A DNA stretch of 12,537 bases from the NCBI GenBank assembly GCA_003501665.1, contig DNOQ01000058.1:1-12537 (forward strand), written 5' to 3'. Both the position numbers and the translations under genes were made by a program. Of this stretch, positions 6,278 through 12,537 are shown in pieces (position 1 is the first letter of the stretch; every line of letters begins with the position of its first letter). The notes beneath the pieces were generated by a model. It did no database searches. It was not told where the DNA came from and saw only the letters and a list, made by a program, of their open reading frames with translations. This DNA is from Bacteroidales bacterium (GTDB lineage Bacteria; Bacteroidota; Bacteroidia; Bacteroidales; VadinHA17).

Positions 6278-8437
6278 TTATTTCTCTTTTTTGGTAGCTT
6301 TATTCTGTTTTTCTTCCATTTCTTCCTTTAATGCTGCAAGTTGAGTTATATCCCCAAGGGTGGTTTTTTCGATACTCGACTTGGCTTTCCTTGATGATTT
6401 TTTATGTGTATCGGTATCTGATTTTTTTGCAGGACCTTCAGCTGCTTTCTTTTCATCCTCATAAATTCTGCTGTGTGATACTATGATCTTTTTTGAAGAC
6501 TTATTAAATTCGATTACTTTGAAATTAAGTCTTTCATCGATCTTTGCGATTGTACCATCTTCTTTTACAAGGTGCTTTGGTGTGGCAAAACCTTCAACTC
6601 CATAAGAAAGGGCGACAATTGCTCCCTTATCAAACAGTTCCATAACAGTACCTTCGTGAACCGAATCAACCTTAAACAGACTTTCGAATACATCCCATGG
6701 ATTTTCCTCAAGCTGTTTGTGTCCAAGACTGAGGCGCCTGTTTTCCTTGTCAATTTCAAGTACCACAACTTCTATTTCGGCATCAATGGCTGTGAATTCG
6801 GCCGGATGCTTTATCTTTCTGGTCCACGAAAGATCCGATATATGAATCAGACCGTCCACACCTTCTTCAATCTCGACAAATACACCGAAATTGGTGAAAT
6901 TTCTGACTTTTGCCGTATGTCTGGATCCAATTGTATATTTTTCCTCAATATTCTGCCAGGGATCCGGCTTCAGTTGTTTGATGCCGAGTGACATTTTTCT
7001 TTCTGTCCGGTCAAGTGTAAGGATAAGGGCTTCAACTTCATCGCTCACTTTCATAAATTCCTGGGCACTGCGCAGATGCTGTGACCACGACATCTCGGAA
7101 ACATGAATCAGCCCTTCCACTCCCGGAGCTATTTCAACAAATGCACCATAATCGGCCATTACAACAACTTTTCCTTTCACTTTATCACCAACTTTAAGAT
7201 CAGGATCAACCGAATCCCAGGGATGGGGAGTAAGTTGCTTCAATCCAAGAGCGATTCTTTTTTTATCATCATCAAAATCAAGAATGACAACATTGAGTTT
7301 CTGATCGAGCTGGACAATTTCCTCGGGATGATTAACCCTGCCCCAGGAAAGATCTGTAATATGTATCAGACCATCGACACCTCCGAGGTCAATAAATACA
7401 CCATACGAGGTAATATTTTTAACAGTTCCTTCAAGAACCTGACCTTTCTCAAGACGCGCAATGATCTCTTTCTTTTGTTGCTCAAGCTCGGCTTCTATAA
7501 GTGCTTTGTGGGAAACAACAACATTCTTGAATTCCTGATTGATCTTTACAACCTTGAATTCCATTGTCTTCCCTACATATATATCATAATCCCTTATCGG
7601 TTTAACATCAATCTGAGAACCCGGAAGGAATGCTTCTATTCCGAAAACATCAACTATCATTCCGCCTTTTGTGCGGCATTTGATGTAACCTGTAATAATT
7701 TCATCCTTCTCAAGGGAAGCATTAACTCTGTCCCAGGAATTTATAGCACGTGCTTTTTTATGTGACAATAAAAGCTGTCCTTTCTTATCTTCCTGACTTT
7801 CAACATATACTTCCACCTGATCGCCAAGTTTGAGGCCCGGATTGTAGCGGAACTCATTAAGGCTCACTACACCTTCCGATTTATAACCGATATTAATCAC
7901 GACTTCCCTGGAAGTCATCTGTATGACTGTACCTGTAACCACTTCATCAACAGCCACTGTTGAGAGTGTTTCATCATACATCGCCTCATACTCTTTATGT
8001 TTAGGGGAATTTTTAATTTCATGCTTCTCAAAGCTTTCCCAATCAAACTCTTCATTGGAAGGTTTGGCGGCCGGGATATCAAAAAATACCGGTTGTTCCG
8101 AATCATCCGGCAATAATTCTTCGGTTACGGCTTCTGTTCCGAGAACTATTTCCGGCTTCCCGGATTCGGTATCTTCATCTTCCGTTGCTATCCCGGTCTC
8201 TTCCATTAATTCCTTCTCAGCTTCTTCTTCTTCTTCTTCTGCTGCTTCTGCTAAAGTCACACTTTCGACTGATCCATTTAATTTAAATTCATTTCCAGGA
8301 AGAATTTCTTCCTCAAGCGCCTCTTCAATTAACTTATCACTGGCTTCTGTTGCCTTTGGCTTTTTCACTGATTTAACAGCATCATCTTCGGTTACATCTG
8401 CATCTTTCCGTAGTGATTTCTTCTTGCTTTCTGTCAT
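6278..8437 (-). CDS. rpsA: 30S ribosomal protein S1 with extended acidic N-terminus
   Basis: This 719-residue protein has six S1 (OB-fold) RNA-binding repeats at about residues 164-227, 244-312, 332-400, 417-488, 503-573 and 592-656. Repeats 3-5 carry the clearest motifs (YGVFIDLGGVDGLIHITDLSW, YGAFVEIAPGVEGLIHVSEM and FGVFVEIEEGVDGLIHISDL). S1 unfolds and holds mRNA on the small subunit. Bacteroidota use Shine-Dalgarno pairing little, so S1 is thought to matter more for initiation. Two parts are unusual. About 155 residues of Glu-rich, low-complexity sequence lie before repeat 1, including six consecutive GAA codons (about 8222-8240). A Lys/Ser-rich tail (about 660-719) follows repeat 6. The usual length is about 550-600. 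A -7 box lies about 65 bases upstream, and the leader is AT-rich without a Shine-Dalgarno, as at autoregulated S1 genes. It is the first gene of the minus-strand run. Confidence 0.93.
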   Translation of the reverse strand: MTESKKKSLRKDADVTEDDAVKSVKKPKATEASDKLIEEALEEEILPGNEFKLNGSVESVTLAEAAEEEEEEAEKELMEETGIATEDEDTESGKPEIVLGTEAVTEELLPDDSEQPVFFDIPAAKPSNEEFDWESFEKHEIKNSPKHKEYEAMYDETLSTVAVDEVVTGTVIQMTSREVVINIGYKSEGVVSLNEFRYNPGLKLGDQVEVYVESQEDKKGQLLLSHKKARAINSWDRVNASLEKDEIITGYIKCRTKGGMIVDVFGIEAFLPGSQIDVKPIRDYDIYVGKTMEFKVVKINQEFKNVVVSHKALIEAELEQQKKEIIARLEKGQVLEGTVKNITSYGVFIDLGGVDGLIHITDLSWGRVNHPEEIVQLDQKLNVVILDFDDDKKRIALGLKQLTPHPWDSVDPDLKVGDKVKGKVVVMADYGAFVEIAPGVEGLIHVSEMSWSQHLRSAQEFMKVSDEVEALILTLDRTERKMSLGIKQLKPDPWQNIEEKYTIGSRHTAKVRNFTNFGVFVEIEEGVDGLIHISDLSWTRKIKHPAEFTAIDAEIEVVVLEIDKENRRLSLGHKQLEENPWDVFESLFKVDSVHEGTVMELFDKGAIVALSYGVEGFATPKHLVKEDGTIAKIDERLNFKVIEFNKSSKKIIVSHSRIYEDEKKAAEGPAKKSDTDTHKKSSRKAKSSIEKTTLGDITQLAALKEEMEEKQNKATKKEK

Positions 8438-8500
8438 AATGAGTTAATAAAAAATCTAATAATTAATAAGTTAGACATTATTTTGAAAAAAATTGGTGTG

Positions 8501-8508
8501 CAAAGATA
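8501..8508 (-). promoter_or_regulatory. Putative Bacteroidota -7 promoter box for the rpsA run
   Basis: The minus strand reads TATCTTTG here, a full match to the Bacteroidota primary sigma factor -7 element TAnnTTTG. It would start transcription roughly 55 bases before the S1 start codon. I see no good TTTG -33 element at the expected 19-21 bases upstream; that stretch is AT-rich. The box is placed correctly for a divergent promoter. Confidence 0.55.
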
Positions 8509-8568
8509 GGATATTTATTTAATAAATTCATCGAAATACGGGTATTTTATAAGGTCTGTATTGCTTCC

Positions 8569-8656
8569 CTCTGTCGGGTGCCCTTCGGCCTGTCAGAAAG
8601 TCTGTTGTTTCGCTCTGCCTGGTGCCCTTCTGGCTGTCTCAGGGTCTGTCGCTTCG
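8569..8656. repeat. Two-copy imperfect 44-bp tandem repeat in the rpsA/ugd divergent gap
   Basis: Units 8569-8612 and 8613-8656 align without gaps over 44 bases with 34 identities by my count. Shared landmarks are CTCTG at the start, GGTGCCCTTC in the middle and GTCTGT...TTCG at the end. Beyond it, AGACAGC at 8668-8674 and 8713-8719 is inverted relative to GCTGTCT at 8633-8639, so the block 8569-8719 is repeat-like throughout. It is more GC-rich than the surrounding AT-rich spacer. It lies between the two predicted promoters (8501-8508 and 8745-8752), so neither should transcribe it. The rest of the 8438-8786 gap holds only the two leaders. No gene is supported in it. Confidence 0.65.
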
Positions 8657-8744
8657 CTACGTCTTTCAGACAGCATACGAGATGAACAACATACAGCTTG
8701 CAAAGCGGGCTCAGACAGCGATTTCTGAATCTCAGTTGTTCTAT

Positions 8745-8752
8745 TATCTTTG
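8745..8752 (+). promoter_or_regulatory. Putative Bacteroidota -7 promoter box for ugd
   Basis: TATCTTTG on the plus strand exactly matches the TAnnTTTG -7 consensus, 34 bases before the ugd ATG. A weak -33 candidate (TTTC at 8722-8725) lies at about the right distance. The implied leader is about 25-28 bases. It is identical to the box facing the opposite way at 8501-8508. Confidence 0.6.
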
Positions 8753-8786
8753 CATCTCATACTTAGTGAACAAATAATCAGGTCAA

Positions 8787-10103
8787 ATGAAAATAGCCGT
8801 AGTGGGAACAGGATATGTCGGACTGGTTACCGGTACCTGTTTTGCTGAAAGTGGTGTTACAGTTACATGTATTGACAGTGATAAAGATAAGATCAGGAAA
8901 CTGAACAGCGGATCTTTGCCCATTTATGAACCCGGGCTTGAAACGATGATAAGCAGAAATGTCGAAAAGATGAGATTATACTTTTCATCATCAATAGCTG
9001 AGGGAATTGAGGGAGCTGAAGTTATTTTTATAGCAGTCGGAACACCTCCCGGCGAGGATGGAAGTGCAGACCTTAAACATGTACTGGAAGTTGCAGATGA
9101 AATAGGCAACTCTCTAAAACATAATTCTGTAATTGTAACTAAAAGTACTGTTCCTGTCGGCACTTCGGAGAAGATCAGAAACACAATCCGAAGTCAGCTT
9201 GAGAAGAGGAAAACAGATATCAGTTTCAATATGGCATCCAATCCTGAATTTCTCAAAGAGGGTGCCGCCGTGGAAGATTTTCTCAAACCGGAAAGAATCG
9301 TTGTGGGTATTGACAATGAGGAAACCGGCGAAACGATGAAACGTCTTTATTTACCTTTTGTTCTGAATAATCATCCTATACTTTTCATGGACATTCCTTC
9401 AGCCGAGATAACAAAATATGCCGCCAATGCCATGCTGGCAACACGAATCAGCTTTATCAACGAGATAGCCAACCTGTGCGACCTGCTGGGAGCTGATGTC
9501 AGTAATGTAAGAAGGGGAATAGGAAGCGATTCACGCATTGGTAATAAATTTCTGTACCCCGGCACGGGTTATGGCGGATCATGCTTCCCAAAAGATGTTA
9601 AAGCCATAATAAGGACAGCAGAAGATATGGGATACGAGCTGAACGTGATCAAAGCTGTCGAAAAAGCAAATGAGTACCAGAAGAATGTAATCTTCAACAA
9701 GATGCAAAATCACTTCATGGGCAACCTGAATAAGAGAACAATTGGAATCTGGGGATTATCCTTTAAACCCAAGACTGATGATATACGCGAATCATCTTCA
9801 ATCCATCTGGTAAAAAAACTCCTGAACGAAGGGGCACATGTAAAAGCATACGATCCGGCTGCAATGGAAGAAACAAGGAAAATTCTGGGTGATGTGATAA
9901 ATTACAGCACTGATCCATATAATGCAGTTGAGAAAGTCGATGCAATGGTATTAATGACCGAGTGGTCGGAATTCCATCTTCCCGATTTTACCAGGATGGC
10001 AGAAATAATGAAAGGTAAGGTAATATTCGATGGAAGGAATATATACGATCCGCTGGTTATTAAGAAGATGGGATTCAGGTATTATGGGATTGGGAGGAGG
10101 TAG
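8787..10103 (+). CDS. ugd: UDP-glucose 6-dehydrogenase
   Basis: This NAD-dependent enzyme oxidises UDP-glucose twice to UDP-glucuronate, a precursor for capsule, exopolysaccharide or lipopolysaccharide. The 438-residue protein begins with the Rossmann motif VGTGYVGLVTG (about 6-16). It contains STVPVGT (about 120-126), NPEFLKEGAAVEDF (about 152-165), the helix motif ITKYAANAM with Lys210 and Asn214, and the catalytic Cys266 in GYGGSCFPKD. The C-terminal NAD/UDP-binding half has GIWGLSFKPKTDDIRESSS and ends at FDGRNIYDP. Length and all active-site motifs are standard. A UDP-N-acetylhexosamine dehydrogenase is less likely because the NPEFLKEG and GYGGSCFPKD forms fit the UDP-glucose branch. It starts the plus-strand sugar-nucleotide genes, about 100 bases before rfbA, and has its own predicted promoter. 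Confidence 0.95.
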   Translation: MKIAVVGTGYVGLVTGTCFAESGVTVTCIDSDKDKIRKLNSGSLPIYEPGLETMISRNVEKMRLYFSSSIAEGIEGAEVIFIAVGTPPGEDGSADLKHVLEVADEIGNSLKHNSVIVTKSTVPVGTSEKIRNTIRSQLEKRKTDISFNMASNPEFLKEGAAVEDFLKPERIVVGIDNEETGETMKRLYLPFVLNNHPILFMDIPSAEITKYAANAMLATRISFINEIANLCDLLGADVSNVRRGIGSDSRIGNKFLYPGTGYGGSCFPKDVKAIIRTAEDMGYELNVIKAVEKANEYQKNVIFNKMQNHFMGNLNKRTIGIWGLSFKPKTDDIRESSSIHLVKKLLNEGAHVKAYDPAAMEETRKILGDVINYSTDPYNAVEKVDAMVLMTEWSEFHLPDFTRMAEIMKGKVIFDGRNIYDPLVIKKMGFRYYGIGRR

Positions 10104-10109
10104 TTGGTT

Positions 10110-10144
10110 GATTTGTGATTTGTGATTTGTGATTTGTGATTTGT
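10110..10144 (+). repeat. Tandem heptamer array, five copies of GATTTGT
   Basis: Five uninterrupted GATTTGT units run from 10110 to 10144, followed by a degenerate GATTGTG. The array begins six bases after the ugd stop codon and lies in the 104-base gap before rfbA, outside any gene. Such short-period arrays can change copy number by slipped-strand mispairing. Here that would change only the ugd-rfbA spacing. No promoter box is visible around it. Confidence 0.9.
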
Positions 10145-10148
10145 GATT

Positions 10149-10184
10149 GTGAAACTCAGTACAAACTCTGTGTAACTCTGTGGC
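10149..10184 (+). repeat. Further copy of the CTTTGTGT-type intergenic repeat before rfbA
   Basis: The stretch contains CTCTGTGTAACTCTGTGGC (10166-10184), which resembles the left arm at 1069-1090 (CTTTGTGTAAT then CCTTTGTGCC) with C/T changes. It is preceded by GTGAAACTCAGTACAAA, which looks like a decayed extra unit. It ends 23 bases before the rfbA ATG, so it would lie in the rfbA leader if rfbA is read through from ugd. Confidence 0.5.
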
Positions 10185-10207
10185 TTTAAATAAATAATAT
10201 AAAACAA

Positions 10208-11101
10208 ATGAAAGGAATAATTCTGGCCGGCGGTTCGGGGACCAGGCTTTATCCGATAACCAGTGCGATTTCGAAACAGTTGCTGCCTGTTTATGATAAG
10301 CCGATGATATACTATCCTCTTTCGGTACTTATGCTTGCAGGCATCAGGGAAATACTTGTCATATCAACATCCCGCGATCTTCCGGCTTTCCGTAACCTGC
10401 TTGGTGATGGAAAACCGCTTGGACTTAACTTCAGCTATATTGAGCAGCCTTCACCTGACGGTCTTGCCCAGGCATTTATCCTCGGAGATGAATTCATCGG
10501 AGATGATACTGTCTGCATGATACTGGGAGATAATATATTTTACGGACACGGGTTCGGTGATGTTCTTCTCAATGCGGCACAGCTTGAAAAGGGAGCATGT
10601 GTGTTTGGTTATTATGTTACTGATCCTGAAAGATACGGAGTTGTGGAATTCGACAGTAAGGGTAAAGCTGTTACCATCGAAGAGAAGCCTTCTAAACCCA
10701 AATCAAATTATGCAGTTACCGGATTGTACTTCTATGACAATTCTGTTGCCGACAAAGCAAAATCCCTCAGACCGTCAGCCCGGGGTGAGCTGGAAATCAC
10801 CGATCTTAACAGGTTATATCTCGATGAAGGAACCCTGACAGTCAGACTTATGGGCCGTGGAATGGCATGGCTCGACACAGGAACCTGTGAAAGTCTCCTG
10901 CAGGCTTCCAATTTCATCGCCACACTTGAGCAGCGACAGAGTTTAAAGGCTTCCTGTATTGAAGAAATTGCGTACAAAAGAGGCTTTATTGACAAAAACC
11001 AGCTGATAGCTCTCGCCGAACCCATAAAGAAAAGTCAGTATGGGAAATACCTGTTAAGAATTGCATCAGAAGAAATCGGTGAGTTTGACAGATTGAAATA
11101 A
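10208..11101 (+). CDS. rfbA: Glucose-1-phosphate thymidylyltransferase
   Basis: First step of dTDP-L-rhamnose synthesis: glucose-1-phosphate plus dTTP gives dTDP-glucose. The 297-residue length is typical of RmlA. The nucleotidyltransferase signature GGSGTRLYP (about 8-16) is followed by SKQLLPVYDKPMIYYP. The metal-binding region ILGDNIFYG (Asp108) and the sugar-phosphate-contacting EEKPSKPKSNYAVTGLYFYD follow, then GRGMAWLDTGT, where RmlA-specific residues lie. The ATG has an A-rich leader and no Shine-Dalgarno. It is followed after 12 bases by rfbC, supporting an rfbACD transcript. dTDP-rhamnose commonly inhibits this enzyme; that is family knowledge, not visible here. Confidence 0.96.
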   Translation: MKGIILAGGSGTRLYPITSAISKQLLPVYDKPMIYYPLSVLMLAGIREILVISTSRDLPAFRNLLGDGKPLGLNFSYIEQPSPDGLAQAFILGDEFIGDDTVCMILGDNIFYGHGFGDVLLNAAQLEKGACVFGYYVTDPERYGVVEFDSKGKAVTIEEKPSKPKSNYAVTGLYFYDNSVADKAKSLRPSARGELEITDLNRLYLDEGTLTVRLMGRGMAWLDTGTCESLLQASNFIATLEQRQSLKASCIEEIAYKRGFIDKNQLIALAEPIKKSQYGKYLLRIASEEIGEFDRLK

Positions 11102-11113
11102 TCAAGCTTTGTT

Positions 11114-11662
11114 ATGGAAATAATCGGAACCGGATTCAATGGACTGGTGGTAATCAAACCAGTTGTTTATTCTGACAAAAGAGGTTACTTTTTTGAAAGT
11201 TATAACCAGGAATCATACAGGAATGCCGGCATACATTTCACACCAGTACAGGATAACGAATCAAAATCATCAAAGGGTGTTATCAGGGGTTTGCATTATC
11301 AGCTAAGGCCATACGATCAGGCGAAACTTATCAGAGTTATTGACGGGAAGATATTTGATGTGGCTCTTGACCTGAGAAAAGATTCACCCACCTTCGGAAA
11401 ATGGTATGGTATTGAACTGGATTCAGGGAGTAAAACACAGCTTTTCATCCCAAAAGGATTTGCTCACGGATTTTCAGTACTAAGTGATGAAGCAATTATC
11501 CTGTATAAAACCGACAACCTGTATAACCGCGATTCAGAAAGAGGAATAGCACTGGATGATGCCGACCTGAATATCGACTGGCATCTCGGCGACATTTTAC
11601 CTGTTATAAGCGAGAAGGATACACAGAACCCGCCGATTAAAAAAGCAGATAACAATTTCTGA
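11114..11662 (+). CDS. rfbC: dTDP-4-dehydrorhamnose 3,5-epimerase
   Basis: Third step of the dTDP-L-rhamnose pathway, inverting C3 and C5 of dTDP-4-keto-6-deoxyglucose. The 182-residue cupin protein matches the usual size. Catalytic His61 lies in GVIRGLHYQ, and the general-acid Tyr131 in IILYKTDNLYN. Other family blocks are RGYFFESY, AKLIRVIDGKIFDVALDLR, FIPKGFAHGF and NIDWHLGD. The presence of both His and Tyr supports a true 3,5-epimerase rather than a distant cupin. It lies 12 bases after rfbA and 15 before rfbD. Confidence 0.96.
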   Translation: MEIIGTGFNGLVVIKPVVYSDKRGYFFESYNQESYRNAGIHFTPVQDNESKSSKGVIRGLHYQLRPYDQAKLIRVIDGKIFDVALDLRKDSPTFGKWYGIELDSGSKTQLFIPKGFAHGFSVLSDEAIILYKTDNLYNRDSERGIALDDADLNIDWHLGDILPVISEKDTQNPPIKKADNNF

Positions 11663-11677
11663 ATAAATTTTAAGAAA

Positions 11678-12537
11678 ATGTCAACCATTCTGATTACCGG
11701 TGCGAACGGACAACTTGGAAACGAATTAAAGCATGTATCAAAAAACTACTACGGATACGATTTTATCTTTACCGATATCGGGGATCTTGATATAACAAAT
11801 TTTGAAAGAACGGTTGATTTTATTAAAGACACAAATCCCGACTGGATCATAAACTGTGCTGCATATAATCAGGTTGATAAAGCAGAAAGTGATATTCAGT
11901 CAGCAATGCTTATCAATCATAAAGCTGTACAAAACCTGACTGAATCCATAAAGGGATCTGAATGCCGCTTAATTCATTTTTCAACTGATTATGTTTTCAG
12001 CGGAAAATCATATTTACCATATAATGAATACTCTGAGACTGATCCATTAAGCGCTTATGGCAGGTCGAAACTTGCAGGGGAAAAAGCAGCTCTTTCCCAT
12101 CATTCATCAATGATCATACGCACATCGTGGCTCTATTCATCTTTCGGAGCAAATTTTGTCAAAACAATCCTGAAAAAGGCAAAGGAGAGCGAATCGCTGA
12201 AAGTAGTTTTTGACCAGGCCGGAACCCCTACTTATGCAGCTGATCTGGCCGGAGCAGTTATGACAATAGTTGCAGGAGTGATCAGGAACCAGGTTGCATT
12301 CATTCCGGGGATCTATCATTATTCAAATGAAGGCGTTTGCAGCTGGTATGATTTTGCGGAAGTTATTGTAGATGAAACCGGGCTTAAATGCAGGATAATC
12401 CCGGTTCTGTCAGCACAATATCCGACAGCGGCACCGAGACCTGCGTATTCAGTCCTGGACAAAAGCAAAATAAAGGAGAATTATAATCTGAATATTCCTC
12501 ACTGGAGAAGCAGTCTTAAAAGGTGTATCAAATTACT
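11678..12537 (+). CDS. rfbD: dTDP-4-dehydrorhamnose reductase, 3' end just outside window
   Basis: Last step of dTDP-L-rhamnose synthesis, NAD(P)H-dependent reduction of the 4-keto group. From the ATG at 11678 the frame is open for 286 codons to the window end. Since RmlD is usually about 285-300 residues, only a few residues are probably missing. This short-chain dehydrogenase/reductase protein has GANGQLG (residues 8-14) for cofactor binding, NCAAYNQVDKAE (59-70), the active-site STDYVFSG (102-109), Tyr127 and Lys131 in the YxxxK motif YGRSK, RTSWLYSSFGANFVKT, and the C-terminal AAPRPAYSVLDKSKI. The end LKRCIKL matches the usual C-terminal helix. No stop is visible because of the window edge. 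It begins 15 bases after rfbC. rfbB (4,6-dehydratase) is absent here and may follow. Confidence 0.94.
   Translation, partial: MSTILITGANGQLGNELKHVSKNYYGYDFIFTDIGDLDITNFERTVDFIKDTNPDWIINCAAYNQVDKAESDIQSAMLINHKAVQNLTESIKGSECRLIHFSTDYVFSGKSYLPYNEYSETDPLSAYGRSKLAGEKAALSHHSSMIIRTSWLYSSFGANFVKTILKKAKESESLKVVFDQAGTPTYAADLAGAVMTIVAGVIRNQVAFIPGIYHYSNEGVCSWYDFAEVIVDETGLKCRIIPVLSAQYPTAAPRPAYSVLDKSKIKENYNLNIPHWRSSLKRCIKL

Noticed and set aside
7103..7765. 220-codon open frame on the plus strand opposite the middle of rpsA
   Set aside because: It lies opposite well-conserved S1 repeats, and its product shows no recognisable domain or signal.
7923..8447. Long open Ser-rich frame on the plus strand opposite the rpsA 5' end
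   Set aside because: It is the antisense of the Glu-rich S1 extension (GAA read backward gives Ser/Phe), low complexity, with no family features; the S1 frame explains the region.
8664..8745. Possible short peptide on the minus strand through the tandem-repeat block (an ATG near 8678 opens about 27 codons)
   Set aside because: It is short, repeat-derived and Arg/Glu-rich, has no start signal, and would be read from outside both predicted promoters.
10110..10144. CRISPR-like array
   Set aside because: The units are seven bases, directly adjacent and without spacers; no cas genes are present.
11678..12537. rfbD as a truncated pseudogene
   Set aside because: The missing stop is explained by the window edge; all catalytic motifs are intact and the length is near complete.

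Overview
The window looks like an ordinary chromosomal stretch from a member of the Bacteroidota, probably Bacteroidales-like. The evidence is: two divergent promoters carrying the Bacteroidota -7 element TAnnTTTG; start codons preceded by A-rich leaders with no clear Shine-Dalgarno; a lipoprotein signal with Cys followed by acidic or charged residues; a Bacteroidota-style RNA methyltransferase corresponding only to the N-terminal half of E. coli RlmKL; and intergenic repeats of the CTTTGTGT type. The two outermost genes run off the window. No rRNA, tRNA, CRISPR array, transposase, toxin-antitoxin pair or phage gene was seen.

Left part (1-1659): a THUMP-domain rRNA methyltransferase on the minus strand, cut at its C-terminus by the window edge. 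A 309-base intergenic region follows, holding an inverted pair of repeats and a short palindrome. Then comes a small plus-strand lipoprotein of unknown function.

Centre (1708-8437): five co-directional minus-strand genes, in transcription order ribosomal protein S1 (rpsA), a stand-alone STAS-domain protein, ribonuclease Z (rnz), GMP synthase (guaA) and a secreted S41 C-terminal processing peptidase. The first four are separated by only about 20-50 bases and are probably one transcript. A near-perfect palindrome separates guaA from the peptidase. The theme is translation, tRNA maturation and guanine nucleotide supply, with a periplasmic protease at the end. The S1 protein carries an unusually long acidic N-terminal extension.

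Right part (8438-12537): a 349-base divergent intergenic region has one promoter for each side and a degenerate 44-bp tandem repeat between them. The plus strand then carries UDP-glucose 6-dehydrogenase (ugd) and the dTDP-L-rhamnose genes rfbA, rfbC and rfbD. rfbD reaches the window end almost complete. These genes make nucleotide-sugar precursors (UDP-glucuronate and dTDP-rhamnose) for surface polysaccharide; rfbB is not in the window and may lie just beyond it. Between ugd and rfbA lies a tandem GATTTGT array and a further copy of the intergenic repeat.

I found no convincing undescribed system. The points most worth checking are the repeats in the gene gaps, the S1 extension, the orphan STAS protein inside a translation cluster, and the non-ATG start of guaA.
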